A stretch of 64,000 bases of DNA from 2-02-FULL-66-14 sp964651335 (GTDB lineage Bacteria > Pseudomonadota > Gammaproteobacteria > Burkholderiales > SG8-39). The DNA is taken from assembly GCA_964651335.1 (NCBI GenBank), contig CAZYVT010000007.1, positions 1 through 64,000 of the forward strand. Reading direction: 5' to 3'. A program made the translations under genes and the position numbers. The notes under the pieces were generated by a model. It was not told the DNA's origin, ran no database searches, and was given only the letters and a program-made list of their open reading frames with translations. Shown here piece by piece: positions 1 through 9,917 of the stretch (within the stretch, counting starts at the first letter, position 1; each line of letters opens with the position of its first letter).

Positions 1-866
1 TGATGGTGGCCTCGATCGGACCGTTCTGGGACGCGAACGAGACCTGGCTCGTGCTCGGCATCGGAATCCTGCTGGTCGCGTTTCCCGCGGCGCATGGCAT
101 CATCCTCGGCGCGCTGTACCTGCCGGTGGTGGCGATGCTGATCGGGCTGATGCTGCGCGGCGCGGCGTTCGAGTTCCGCATCAAGGCCGAGGGCTGGCAC
201 CGCGAGTTGTGGAACTGGCTGTTCTGGTTCGGTTCGTTCCTCGCCTCGTTCGCGCAGGGGCTGATGCTCGGGCGCTACGTCACGGGGTTCGAGCCCGGGG
301 TGGGCTACGTCTTCTTTGGGCTCATCGTCGGCGCGGCCCTCTGCGGCGGCAACGTGCTGCTCGGCGCGAGCTGGCTGGTGCTGAAAACCGAGGGCGCGCT
401 GCAGCAGAAAGCGCTCGGCTGGGCGCGCTGGGGCCTGGCGTGGGTCGCGCTCGGTGTGGCCTTGGTGAGCCTCGCGACGCCGCTCGCAAGCGAAACCGTG
501 CGCGCGAAGTGGTTCGATTTCCCGCGCACGCTCCCGCTGATGGTGCTCCCGGCCGCGAGCATCGCCGCCGGAGCCTGGGTGTGGGTCGCGTGCGGCAGGC
601 TCAAGCGCGGCACGCGCGTGGCCGAGTGGTCGCCGTTCGCCGGGGCCGCGGCGATCTTCGTGCTTGCCTTCCTCGGCCTCGCCTACAGCATTTTCCCGTA
701 CGTGGTGCTCGATCGCATGGAGATCTGGGACGCGGCCGCGCATCCTGCGTCGCTCGAGGTCGTGTTCTGGGGAGCGGTGATCGTGCTGCCCTTCATCATC
801 GGCTACTCGGCGTTCTCTTACCGGGTCTTTCGCGGCAAGGCGCGCGTCGGCCAGTACGAGCACTGA
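1..866 (+). CDS. cydB: Cytochrome bd-type quinol oxidase subunit II, 5'-truncated
   Basis: Membrane subunit of a bd-type (probably cyanide-insensitive, CioB-like) terminal oxidase that passes electrons from quinol to oxygen in the inner membrane. The visible 287 residues begin inside the conserved stretch around WDANETWLVLG, which lies near residue 50 in full-length CydB, so about 45 N-terminal codons and the cydA/cioA partner lie outside the window. Hydrophobic helices run through the whole fragment, and the C-terminal signature around DRMEIWDAA is typical of CydB/CioB. The frame is open to base 1, so the ATG at 3 is internal. No cydX-like small ORF follows; the next gene is convergent 15 bp away. 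Confidence 0.93.
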   Translation, partial: MVASIGPFWDANETWLVLGIGILLVAFPAAHGIILGALYLPVVAMLIGLMLRGAAFEFRIKAEGWHRELWNWLFWFGSFLASFAQGLMLGRYVTGFEPGVGYVFFGLIVGAALCGGNVLLGASWLVLKTEGALQQKALGWARWGLAWVALGVALVSLATPLASETVRAKWFDFPRTLPLMVLPAASIAAGAWVWVACGRLKRGTRVAEWSPFAGAAAIFVLAFLGLAYSIFPYVVLDRMEIWDAAAHPASLEVVFWGAVIVLPFIIGYSAFSYRVFRGKARVGQYEH

Positions 867-881
867 GCGTGAGGCGGTCGA

Positions 882-2294
882 TCAGCGCTGCGAAGCGCCG
901 TCCCAGCCCCCGCCCAGCGCCTTGACCAGCAGGACCGTCGCCGCGACGCGCCGCGCGAGAATGTCCGCCGCCACGCGCTGGTTGGAAAGCGCCGCGGTCT
1001 GCGCCTGCACCACCTGCAGGTAGGCGACGATTCCCGCCTTGTACTGGTTGATCGCGAGCTCGAGCGACTGCTCTGCAGCCCTGACGGCGCCCGCCTGCAC
1101 CGCAGCTTCTTCCTCGAGGATGCGCAATGCGGCGAGGTTGTCCTCGACCTCGCGAAACGCCGCGAGCACAGTGCCGCGGTATGCCGCGGCGCTCGCATCG
1201 TAGGCCGCGACCGCCTGGTCCGACACCGCATCGCGCCGCCCGCCGTCGAACAGCGTCAGCGCGAGCGCCGGCCCCACCGACCAGAAGCGGCTCGGCAGCG
1301 TAAACCAGTGCTCGGCGGCGGAAGCCTGCAAGCCGAAGGTGGCGCCGAGCGTCGCCGCCGGAAAGAACGCCGCGCGCGCGACGCCGATCTGCGCGTTCGC
1401 CGCCGCGACGCGGCGCTCGGCGGCGGCGATGTCGGGCCGGCGCTCGAGCAGCTCGGCGGGCAGGCCCGCGGGCACCCGCGGCGGCACCGCCGCGAGCGGC
1501 GCGGGCGCGAGCGAGAACGAAGAGGCCGGCTTGCCGAGCAGCGCCGCGATCGCGTGCTCGAGCTGCGCGCGCTGTACGCCGAGGTCGAGCGCCTGCGCGC
1601 GCGTGGAGTGCAGCTGCGTTTCGGCCTGCGCGACGTCGGCGCGCGAAACGACGCCAATGGCGTAGCGGTTGCGCGTCAGCTCGAGCGTCCGGGCGTAGGC
1701 CGCCACCGTGGCCTCGAGCAGCTGTGCCTGCGCGTCGAGCGCGTGCAGCTGGAAGTAGCTCTGCGCGAGCTCTGCCTGCACCGAGAGGCGCGCGTTGACG
1801 AGGTCCGCGGCGCTCGCCTGCGCCGAAGCCTCGCCCTGCTCGACCGAGCGCCGGATGCGGCCCCACAGGTCCGCTTCCCAGGAGGCGGTGACCGGCAGCG
1901 AGTAGCTCGTGCGCGTCCCCGTCGCCGCGCCGACCGACTGGCCGGTGTTCGCCGAGGAGCGCGAGCGCGTCTCCTGGATCGTGCCGGTCACGCCCGGAAA
2001 CCACGCCGCGCGCGCCTGCTGCGCGAGCGCGCTCGCCTGGCGCAGTTGCGCCTCGGCGGCGGCGATCGTCTGGTTGGAGACCTCGACCTGCGCGAGGAGC
2101 GCGTCGAGCTGCGCGTCGCCGAAGATCTCCCACCAGCGGCCGCGGCCCGCTTCGTCGCGCGGCTCGGCCGGCTTCCAGTCGCCCGCTTCCCGGTACGCGG
2201 CGGGCATGTCGAGCTGCGGGCGCACATAGTCGGGGCCAACGGTGCAAGCCGAAATGTTGAGCATCAAGAGCAATGAAAATAAAAAGCGGATCAT
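882..2294 (-). CDS. RND efflux outer-membrane factor, NodT/OprM family lipoprotein
   Basis: 470-residue outer-membrane channel of a tripartite RND pump. It starts with a lipoprotein signal peptide ending LNISAC (lipid-modified Cys17), followed by the family opening VGPDYVRP. Two long alpha-helical repeats, rich in Ala and Gln, fit the OEP domains of the TolC/NodT fold. Its ATG overlaps the stop of the upstream transporter gene by 4 bp, so it is the last gene of the four-gene operon running leftward from 9887. E. coli mdtABC borrows TolC, whereas here the channel is encoded with the pump. Substrates cannot be read from the sequence. Confidence 0.95.
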   Translation of the reverse strand: MIRFLFSLLLMLNISACTVGPDYVRPQLDMPAAYREAGDWKPAEPRDEAGRGRWWEIFGDAQLDALLAQVEVSNQTIAAAEAQLRQASALAQQARAAWFPGVTGTIQETRSRSSANTGQSVGAATGTRTSYSLPVTASWEADLWGRIRRSVEQGEASAQASAADLVNARLSVQAELAQSYFQLHALDAQAQLLEATVAAYARTLELTRNRYAIGVVSRADVAQAETQLHSTRAQALDLGVQRAQLEHAIAALLGKPASSFSLAPAPLAAVPPRVPAGLPAELLERRPDIAAAERRVAAANAQIGVARAAFFPAATLGATFGLQASAAEHWFTLPSRFWSVGPALALTLFDGGRRDAVSDQAVAAYDASAAAYRGTVLAAFREVEDNLAALRILEEEAAVQAGAVRAAEQSLELAINQYKAGIVAYLQVVQAQTAALSNQRVAADILARRVAATVLLVKALGGGWDGASQR

Positions 2295-5200
2295 GAGGGT
2301 TCCGTTTGCAAAACCCTTTTTCCCCGCAAACCCGCAATCCAGCTCCTGAAGCGGTCCAGATAGACGTAAATCACGGGCGTGGAGTACAGGGTCAACAGTT
2401 GGCTCACGATGAGGCCGCCGACGATCGAGATGCCGAGCGGCCGGCGCAGCTCCGCGCCCTCGCCGAAGCCAATCGCGAGCGGCGCTGCGGAGAGCAGCGC
2501 CGCCATGGTGGTCATCATGATCGGGCGGAAGCGGATCAGGCAGGCCTCGTAGATCGCCTGCTCGGGCGTCAGGCCGCGGGCGCGCTGCGCACCGATGGCG
2601 AAGTCGATCATCATGATGGCGTTCTTCTTCACGATGCCGATCAGCAGGATGACGCCAATCAGCGAGATGATGTTCAGTTCGGAGCCGAAGATCAGCAGCG
2701 CGAGGATCGCGCCCACGCCGGCCGAGGGCAGCGTGGACAGGATCGTTACCGGGTGCACCACGCTCTCGTAGAGCATGCCGAGCACGAGGTAGACGGCGAT
2801 CAGCGCCGTAAGGATCAGGAAGGGCTGGTTTTCGAGCGAGGCCTGGAAGGCGCGCGCGGTGCCCTGGAAGGTGCCGTAGACGCCGGTCGGCACGCCGATG
2901 CGGTCGATCTCCGCGCGCACCGCGGCGGTCGCGGTCGAGAGCGGCATGTCGGGCGGCAGGTTGAAGGAGATGGTCGCGGCGGCGAACTGGCTCTGGTGGC
3001 TCACGCTCAGCGGCGTGTTGGTGGTCTCGTAGCGGCTGAACGCCGACAGCGGCACCTGCGCCCCGTTCGCTCCCGTGACATAGACGCTCTTCAGCGCCTC
3101 GGGATTCTGCCAGTACTGCGGCGCGGCCTCCATCACCACCCGGTACTGGTTGAGCGGGTTGTAGATCGTCGACACGATGCGCTGGCCGAAGACGTCGTTC
3201 AGCGTCGCGTCGATCATGCGCGTTGTCACGCCGAGCTTGGAAGCGGTGTCGCGGTCGATGACGAGCGAAGTCTGCAGGCCCTTGTCCTGGCGGTCGGAGC
3301 TCACGTCCGCCAGTTCGGGCAGTTCGGCGAGCGCGCGGCGCACGCGCGGCTCCCAGATGCGCAGGTCGTCGAGCTCATCGGCGAGCAGTGTGAACTGGTA
3401 CTGCGCGTTCGCCTGGCGGCCGCCAATGCGGATGTCCTGCACCGGCACGAGGAACAGGTTCGCGCCGGGCTCCTTGGCGAGCGCGACGCGCATGCGCGCC
3501 ACCACCCGGTCCGCGGAAAGCTTGCGCTCCGACAGCGGCTTCAACGTGACGAACATGGAGCCGGTGTTGCGGCCGCCGAAACCGCCGCCACCGGAGAAGC
3601 CGACCACGTTCTCGACCGCTGGGTCGGCGCGCACGATCTCGATGAAGTCGGCGAGCTTGCCGCGCATCGCCTGGAAGGAGATACCCTGGTCGGCCTGGAT
3701 CGAGCCGATCAGCCGCCCGGTGTCCTGCTGCGGGAAAAAGCCCTTCGGCACGACCGCATAGAGGTAGAAATTGAGGCCCACCGTGAGCGCGAGGAGCAGC
3801 AGCGTGAGCGGCCGGTGGCGCAGCGCCCAGGCAAGCGTAGCCTCGTAGCCGCGCAGCACGAAGGCAAAACCTTTCTCGCTCCAGCGGTAGAGCCGGCCGC
3901 GCGGTCCGGGCGCCGCGGGCTTGAGCAGGTAGGCGCACATCATCGGCGTGGTGGTGAGCGACACCAGAAGCGAAATCAGGATCGCCACCGACAGCACCAC
4001 CGCGAACTCGCGGAACAGGCGCCCCACGATGCCGCCCATCAGCAGGATCGGGATGAACACCGCGATCAGCGACAGGCTCATCGAGAGCACGGTGAAGCCG
4101 ACCTCCTTCGCGCCGGCGAGCGCGGCCGCGCGCGGAGTTTCGCCTTTTTCGATGCGCCGCGAGATGTTCTCCAGCACCACGATGGCGTCGTCCACGACGA
4201 AGCCGGTGGCGATGATCAGCGCCATCAGCGAGAGGTTGTTCAGGCTATACCGGCACAGGTACATGACGCCGAAGGTGCCGATCAGTGACACCGGCACCGC
4301 GACGCTCGGGATCAGCGTCGCGCGCCAGTCGCGCAGGAACAGGAACACCACCAGGATCACCAGGCCGATGGCGATCAGCAGCGTGCGCTCGGTGTCGCGC
4401 AGCGAGCCGCGGATGGTCGGCGTGCGGTCCATCACCAGGTCGAGGTTGACCGCGCGCGGGATCGAGGCGCGCAGCACCGGCAGCAGGTCCTTGACCCGGT
4501 CCACGGTCTCGATGATGTTGGCGTTCGGCTGGCGGTTGAGGATCACCAGCACCGCGGGCCGGCCGTTCGCCGAGCCGGCGTTGCGCAGGTCCTGCACTGA
4601 ATCCACTACGTCGGCCACGTCCGAGAGCCGCACCGCGGCGCCGTTCCGGTACGCGACCACCAGCGGCAGATACTCGGCGGCTTTTTTCGCCTGGTCGTTG
4701 GCGAGGATCTGCCAGTGCCGGTCGCCCTCCTCCAGAGTGCCCTTGGGCCGGTTGACGTTGGTTGCCGTGATCGCGGCGCGCACGTTCTCAGGGCCGATAC
4801 CGTACTTGTAGAGCGCCAAGGGGTTGAGCTCCACCCGCACCGCGGGCAGCGAGCTGCCGCCGACCGTCACCTGCCCGACGCCCTGCACCTGCGCGAGCTT
4901 CTGCGCGAGGATCGTCGAGGCGGCGTCGTACATCTGGCCCTGCGTCATGGTGTCCGAGGTCAGCGCGAGGATCATGACCGGCGCGTCCGCCGGATTCACC
5001 TTGCGGTAGATCGGATTGTTCGGCAGGCCGGAGGGCAGCAGCGTGCGCGCCGCGTTGATCGCCGCCTGCACGTCGCGCGCCGCGCCGTCGATGTCGCGGT
5101 TGAGGTCGAACTGCAGCACCACGCGCGTCGAGCCGAGGGAGCTCGACGAGGTCATCTCGGAGACCCCGGCAATGCGCCCCAGCGCGCGCTCCAGCGGCGT

Positions 5201-5392
5201 CGCCACCGTCGCCGCCATGGTCTCGGGACTCGCCCCGGGGAGCGAGGCGCTCACGGAGATGGTCGGGAAATCCACCTGCGGCAGCGGCGACACGGGCAGC
5301 GTGCGAAACGCCATCGCGCCCGCGAGCATCACCGCGATCGTCAGCAGCGTCGTCGCGACCGGCCGCCGGATGAAAGGCGCGCAGATGTTCAT
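2291..5392 (-). CDS. mdtC: RND multidrug efflux transporter, MdtC-like
   Basis: 1033-residue inner-membrane proton-driven RND pump subunit. The reading frame stays open another 79 codons upstream, but the ATG at 5392 opens the classic RND N-terminus (MNICAPFIRRPVATTLLTIA) and overlaps the stop of the preceding mdtB-like gene by 4 bp, so it is the true start. Landmarks are two six-helix bundles, two periplasmic porter/docking loops, and the TM4 proton-relay motif GFVVDDAIVVLENI. MdtB and MdtC work as a heteromultimer, which fits the tandem paralogues. Assignment as MdtC rather than MdtB rests on gene order and overall similarity; the symbol is by homology only. Confidence 0.93.
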   Translation of the reverse strand: MNICAPFIRRPVATTLLTIAVMLAGAMAFRTLPVSPLPQVDFPTISVSASLPGASPETMAATVATPLERALGRIAGVSEMTSSSSLGSTRVVLQFDLNRDIDGAARDVQAAINAARTLLPSGLPNNPIYRKVNPADAPVMILALTSDTMTQGQMYDAASTILAQKLAQVQGVGQVTVGGSSLPAVRVELNPLALYKYGIGPENVRAAITATNVNRPKGTLEEGDRHWQILANDQAKKAAEYLPLVVAYRNGAAVRLSDVADVVDSVQDLRNAGSANGRPAVLVILNRQPNANIIETVDRVKDLLPVLRASIPRAVNLDLVMDRTPTIRGSLRDTERTLLIAIGLVILVVFLFLRDWRATLIPSVAVPVSLIGTFGVMYLCRYSLNNLSLMALIIATGFVVDDAIVVLENISRRIEKGETPRAAALAGAKEVGFTVLSMSLSLIAVFIPILLMGGIVGRLFREFAVVLSVAILISLLVSLTTTPMMCAYLLKPAAPGPRGRLYRWSEKGFAFVLRGYEATLAWALRHRPLTLLLLALTVGLNFYLYAVVPKGFFPQQDTGRLIGSIQADQGISFQAMRGKLADFIEIVRADPAVENVVGFSGGGGFGGRNTGSMFVTLKPLSERKLSADRVVARMRVALAKEPGANLFLVPVQDIRIGGRQANAQYQFTLLADELDDLRIWEPRVRRALAELPELADVSSDRQDKGLQTSLVIDRDTASKLGVTTRMIDATLNDVFGQRIVSTIYNPLNQYRVVMEAAPQYWQNPEALKSVYVTGANGAQVPLSAFSRYETTNTPLSVSHQSQFAAATISFNLPPDMPLSTATAAVRAEIDRIGVPTGVYGTFQGTARAFQASLENQPFLILTALIAVYLVLGMLYESVVHPVTILSTLPSAGVGAILALLIFGSELNIISLIGVILLIGIVKKNAIMMIDFAIGAQRARGLTPEQAIYEACLIRFRPIMMTTMAALLSAAPLAIGFGEGAELRRPLGISIVGGLIVSQLLTLYSTPVIYVYLDRFRSWIAGLRGKRVLQTEPS

Positions 5393-8300
5393 GCCGTCGC
5401 CTCTCCCGCCGCATCGCCGCGCGCGCGCCGCGACAGCCGGTCGAAGGCGAGATAGATCACCGGCGTGGTGAACAGCGTCAGCGCCTGGCTGAGCAGCAGC
5501 CCGCCCACCATGGCGACCCCGAGAGGATGGCGCAGTTCCGAACCGACCCCGGTGCCGAGCATCAGCGGCAGCGCCGCCAGCAGCGCCGCCATCGTCGTCA
5601 TCATGATCGGACGGAAGCGCAGCAGGCACGCCTGGCGGATCGCCTCGCGCGGGCTCTTGCCTTCCCGGCGTTCGGCGTCGAGCGCGAAGTCGATCATCAT
5701 GATCGCGTTCTTTTTCACGATGCCGATCAGCAGGATGATGCCGATGATGGCGATGATGTCGAGCTCGTTGCCCGAGAGCATCAGCGCGAGCAGCGCGCCG
5801 ACGCCCGCCGAAGGCAGTGTCGAGAGGATTGTCACCGGATGGATGTAGCTCTCGTAGAGCACGCCGAGCACGATGTACATGGTGACGATCGCGGCGAGGA
5901 TCAGCAGCAGCGTGCTGGTGAGCGAGGACTGGAAGGCGAGCGCCGCGCCCTGGAAGCGGGTCTGCACGCTCACCGGCATGCCGAGTTCCTGTTCGGCCGC
6001 ACGAATCGCTTTCACCGCATCGCCGAGCGACGCGCCCGAACTTCCGTTGCGGCCGAGGTTGAAGGAAATGGTCGCCGCCGGGAACTGGCCGAGGTGGTTG
6101 ACGACCAGCGGCGTCGCCTTCTCGATCACGCGCGCCACGGTATTCAGGCGCACCTGTTCGCCGGTGGTCGAATTCACGTACAGGTCATCGAGCGCGGCCG
6201 GCCCGCGCTGGAACTCGGGCGTGACCTCCAGCACCACGCGGTACTGGCTGGTCTGCGTGAAGATGGTCGAAATGAGCCGCTGGCCGAAAGCGTTGTAGAG
6301 CGCGTTGTCGATCGCGCCGGTGGTCACGCCGAGCCGGCTCGCGGTGGCGCGGTCGATCTCGACGTAGGCCTGCAGGCCCTGGTCCTGCAGGTCGCTCGCG
6401 ACATCGGCGAGCTGCGGCAGCCGGCGCAGGCGCTCGACCAGCCGCGGTACCCAGAGCGAGAGCTCGTCCGGGTCGGCGTCCTCGACGGTGAACTGGTACT
6501 GCGTGCGGCTCACGCGGTCTTCGATGGTCAGATCCTGCACCGGCTGCATGTAGAGCGTGATGCCTTCCACCTTTGCCAGCCGCGCCTGCAGCCGCCGGAT
6601 CACCTCGACCGCGCTGCCGTCGCGCGACTCCAGCGGCTTGAGGTTGATCAGCAAGCGGCCGCTGTTGAGCGTGATGTTCACGCCGTCCACGCCGATGAAC
6701 GACGACAGGCTCTCGACCGCCGGATCCTCGAGTACCGCGCGCGCGAGCGCCTGCTGGCGCTCGGCCATCGCCGGGAACGAAATCGTCTGCGGCGCTTCCG
6801 AGATGCCCTGGATGAGGCCCGTGTCCTGCACCGGGAAGAATCCCTTGGGAATTACGACATACAGCAGCACCGTGAGCGCGAGCGTGCCGGCCGCGACCCA
6901 CAGCGTGGCGCGCTGGCGCTCGAGCACCCAGTCGAGCATCCGGCCGTAGCGCGCGATCACGCGATCGAAAAACAGGCCGCTGGCGCGAAAGAACCGTCCC
7001 TGCTCTTCCTCCGGCACGTGGCGCAGAAATCGGGCGCACATCATCGGCGTCAGGGTGAGCGAGACCAGCGCAGAGATCAGGATTGCCACCGCGAGCGTGA
7101 TCGCGAATTCGCGGAACAGCCGCCCGACCACCTCGCCCATGAAAAGGAGCGGGATCAGCACCGCGATCAGCGACACCGTCAGCGAGATGATGGTGAATCC
7201 GATCTGCTCGGAGCCTTTCAACGCGGCTTCCAACGGCGGGTCGCCCTCCTCGATGTAGCGGGCGATGTTCTCGATCACCACGATGGCGTCGTCCACCACG
7301 AAGCCGGTGGCGATGGTGAGCGCCATCAGCGTGAGGTTGTTGACGCTGAAGCCGGCGAGGTACATGACGCCGAAGGTGCCCACCAGCGAGAGCGGCACCG
7401 CGACGCTCGGGATTGCGGTCGCCGCGGCAGTGCGCAGGAAGAGGAAAATGACCATCACCACCAGCGCGATCGCGATCGCCAGTTCGATCTTCACGTCGCG
7501 CACCGAGGCGCGGATCGTGGTCGTGCGGTCCGAGAGCAGCGTCACTTCCACCGAGCCGGGCAGCGCCGCGCGCAGCTGCGGCAGCAGCTTGTTGACGCGG
7601 TCCACGACCTCGATCACGTTGGAGCCGGGCTGGCGCTGGATGTTGACCAGGACCGCGGAGGATTCATTCGCCCAGGCCGCGAGGCGCACGTTCTCGGCGT
7701 CATCCACCGCCTCCGCCACGTCGGTAAGACGGATCGGGCGGCCGCCCTTGTAGGCGATGATCAGCTTGCGGTATTCGTCGGCCGAGCGCAGCTGGTCGTT
7801 GGCGTCGATGGTGGAGGCGCGCGCCGGGCCGTCGAAGCTGCCCTTGGCCTGGTTGACGTTGGCGGCGCCGATCGCGAGGCGCAGGTCGTCGAGCGACAGC
7901 CCGTAGGCGGCGAGCGCCTTCGGGTTCGCCTGGATGCGCACTGCGGGCCGCTGCCCGCCGGCGATCGACACCAGGCCGACGCCGGGCAGCTGCGAGATCT
8001 TCTGCGCCACGCGCGTGTCCACCAGGTTCTGCAGCTTGGGCAGGGGCAGGGTCTTCGACATCACGGCGAGCGTGAGGATGGGCGCATCCGCCGGATTCAC
8101 CTTGCTGTAGATCGGCGGCATCGGCAGGTCCGAAGGCAGGAACGAGCCCGAGGCGTTGATCGCCGCCTGCACTTCCTGCTCGGCGATGTCCAGGCTCAGT
8201 TCGAGCGAGAACTGCAGCGTGATCACCGATGCGCCGCCGGAGCTGGTCGAGGACATCTGGTTCAGCCCCGGCATCTGCCCGAACTGGCGCTCGAGCGGCG

Positions 8301-8493
8301 CGGTGACCGACGAGGTCATCACGTCGGGGCTCGCGCCCGGGTACAGCGTCACCACCTGGATGGTCGGGTAGTCCACCTGCGGCAGCGCCGAAATCGGCAG
8401 CAGGCGGTAGGCGACGATTCCCGAGAGCAGGATGGCGAGCATGAACAGCGATGTCGCCACCGGCCGCAGGATGAACGGGCGGGAAGGATTCAC
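5389..8493 (-). CDS. mdtB: RND multidrug efflux transporter, MdtB-like
   Basis: 1034-residue RND inner-membrane transporter, paralogous to the next gene. The N-terminus MNPSRPFILRPVATSLFMLA and the following DYPTIQVVTLYPGASPDVM are hallmarks of MdtB. The TM4 proton-relay segment GFVVDDAIVVIENI is intact, as is the second six-helix bundle. It overlaps mdtC-like by 4 bp downstream and mdtA-like by 4 bp upstream, so the three are probably translationally coupled and made in fixed proportion. The most likely role is export of drugs, bile-salt-like detergents or metabolites. No BaeSR regulator is present in the window. Confidence 0.94.
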   Translation of the reverse strand: MNPSRPFILRPVATSLFMLAILLSGIVAYRLLPISALPQVDYPTIQVVTLYPGASPDVMTSSVTAPLERQFGQMPGLNQMSSTSSGGASVITLQFSLELSLDIAEQEVQAAINASGSFLPSDLPMPPIYSKVNPADAPILTLAVMSKTLPLPKLQNLVDTRVAQKISQLPGVGLVSIAGGQRPAVRIQANPKALAAYGLSLDDLRLAIGAANVNQAKGSFDGPARASTIDANDQLRSADEYRKLIIAYKGGRPIRLTDVAEAVDDAENVRLAAWANESSAVLVNIQRQPGSNVIEVVDRVNKLLPQLRAALPGSVEVTLLSDRTTTIRASVRDVKIELAIAIALVVMVIFLFLRTAAATAIPSVAVPLSLVGTFGVMYLAGFSVNNLTLMALTIATGFVVDDAIVVIENIARYIEEGDPPLEAALKGSEQIGFTIISLTVSLIAVLIPLLFMGEVVGRLFREFAITLAVAILISALVSLTLTPMMCARFLRHVPEEEQGRFFRASGLFFDRVIARYGRMLDWVLERQRATLWVAAGTLALTVLLYVVIPKGFFPVQDTGLIQGISEAPQTISFPAMAERQQALARAVLEDPAVESLSSFIGVDGVNITLNSGRLLINLKPLESRDGSAVEVIRRLQARLAKVEGITLYMQPVQDLTIEDRVSRTQYQFTVEDADPDELSLWVPRLVERLRRLPQLADVASDLQDQGLQAYVEIDRATASRLGVTTGAIDNALYNAFGQRLISTIFTQTSQYRVVLEVTPEFQRGPAALDDLYVNSTTGEQVRLNTVARVIEKATPLVVNHLGQFPAATISFNLGRNGSSGASLGDAVKAIRAAEQELGMPVSVQTRFQGAALAFQSSLTSTLLLILAAIVTMYIVLGVLYESYIHPVTILSTLPSAGVGALLALMLSGNELDIIAIIGIILLIGIVKKNAIMMIDFALDAERREGKSPREAIRQACLLRFRPIMMTTMAALLAALPLMLGTGVGSELRHPLGVAMVGGLLLSQALTLFTTPVIYLAFDRLSRRARGDAAGEATA

Positions 8494-9887
8494 TGCTGCT
8501 TCTTGCTGCGCATCTCTCGCATGCGCTGCTTTCGCTCCTCTTCCGGAAGCTTCCTGATCTCCTCGCCGAACTCGCCCTTGTCGATGCGGGCGTTCAGCTC
8601 CTTCCAGCGCTTCAGGCGCTCATCCGCGGAGGCCGGCTCCGTGGCGCCGGCTTCCGCCTTGCCGCCGGAGTCCGCATTGGCGCCGCGGCCACGACCCTTG
8701 GGCGGCGGACCGTCCTTCGGCGGCGAGTTGTCGCGCACCACCAGCTCGACGACCGCGCCCTCGCGCAGTTTGTCGGCGCCGTCCACCACCACCAGCATTC
8801 CCGGCGCGATGCCCTCCTCGATCGCGACCGACTCGCCCTGCGACGGACCGAGCTTCACGCGGCGTACGCTGACCATCTTGGTTTCCGGATTCACCGCATA
8901 GACGAAGGTCCCGGGCGTGCCGCGCTGCACGGCGGCTGCCGGAATCACGGTCGCGCCTTTCTTCACGTCGACGTGCAGGCACACGTTGACGAACTGGTTC
9001 GGGAACAGGCTCAGATCCTCGTTGGCGAACTGCGCCTTCAGCTTGACCGTGCCGGTCGCCGGGTCGATCTGGTTGTCCGCGGTGAGCAGCGTGCCGGTGG
9101 CGAGCTGCGTCTTGCCGGCGCGATCGAAAGCGGTCACCTGCAGCTTCTCGCCGGCCAGCAACTTCTTCATCACGGGCGGCAGGCTGTCTTCGGGAATGCT
9201 GAAAATCACCGTGATCGGCTGTAGCTGCGTGATCACCACCAGACCGTTGGCGTCGCCCGCGCGCACGATGTTGCCGAGGTCCACCTGGCGCAGGCCCAGG
9301 CGCCCGCCCACGGGTGCGGTGATGCGGCTGTAGACGAGCTGCAGCTTGGCGTTGTCGATCGCGGCCTGGTCCATCTTCACGGTCGCCTCGTACTGGCGCA
9401 CCAGAGCTTCCTGCGTGTCGAGCTGCTGCTTGGCGACCGAATCCTGCTTGAACAGCACGCGATATCGTTCCAGGTCGATGAGCGCGTTTTTCAGCAACGC
9501 CTGGTCGCGCGCGAACTGCCCCTCGGCCTGCGCCAGCTGGACCTGGGCGGCGCGCGGGTCTATCTCCACGAGCAGATCGCCCGCGCGCACCACCTGTCCC
9601 TCGCGGAACAGGACCTTCATCAGCTGTCCGTCGATGCGGCTGCGCACCGTGACCGTGGCGACCGGCGTTACCGAGCCCAAGGCGTCGAGCTGCACGCCGA
9701 CGTCCGCCGTGCTCGCCGCGGCGGCGACCACCGGCACGCTGCGGTCCGCCCCTCCGCCCTTGAAGGCGCCTTTGCCGGGCCGCGACGGCGCCTCGTCGGC
9801 GTGCGGAGAGTAAAAGTAGTAGCCCGCCCCAGCCGCCGCGGCAAGCAGCAGGCAAAGCACGAGGATCGAGTGCCGTTTTGGCGTCAT
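8490..9887 (-). CDS. mdtA: RND efflux periplasmic adaptor, MdtA-like, with charged C-terminal tail
   Basis: 465-residue membrane-fusion protein linking the RND pump to the outer-membrane factor. An N-terminal membrane anchor (about residues 8-27) is followed by a flexible Gly/Pro-rich linker, biotinyl-lipoyl half-motifs around a coiled-coil hairpin, beta-barrel and membrane-proximal domains. It is about 50 residues longer than E. coli MdtA. The excess is a C-terminal tail (about 385-465): a Pro/Gly/Lys-rich linker, then a highly charged helix ending EERKQRMREMRSKKQQ. First gene of the operon; its promoter must lie in 9888-9917 or inside the upstream small gene. The tail has no function I recognise. 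Confidence 0.93.
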   Translation of the reverse strand: MTPKRHSILVLCLLLAAAAGAGYYFYSPHADEAPSRPGKGAFKGGGADRSVPVVAAAASTADVGVQLDALGSVTPVATVTVRSRIDGQLMKVLFREGQVVRAGDLLVEIDPRAAQVQLAQAEGQFARDQALLKNALIDLERYRVLFKQDSVAKQQLDTQEALVRQYEATVKMDQAAIDNAKLQLVYSRITAPVGGRLGLRQVDLGNIVRAGDANGLVVITQLQPITVIFSIPEDSLPPVMKKLLAGEKLQVTAFDRAGKTQLATGTLLTADNQIDPATGTVKLKAQFANEDLSLFPNQFVNVCLHVDVKKGATVIPAAAVQRGTPGTFVYAVNPETKMVSVRRVKLGPSQGESVAIEEGIAPGMLVVVDGADKLREGAVVELVVRDNSPPKDGPPPKGRGRGANADSGGKAEAGATEPASADERLKRWKELNARIDKGEFGEEIRKLPEEERKQRMREMRSKKQQ

Positions 9888-9917
9888 GTTCGTTTCGTCC
9901 GCCGTTGCATACCCGCT

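Noticed and set aside
2306..4288. 660-codon + strand frame opposite the mdtC-like gene
   Set aside because: Same composition artefact; the - strand RND transporter is unmistakable.
5527..8901. Open frame of more than 1100 codons on the + strand opposite mdtB and mdtA
   Set aside because: Rich in Arg, His, Asp and Gly with no domain pattern; a mirror frame of a high-GC gene on the other strand.
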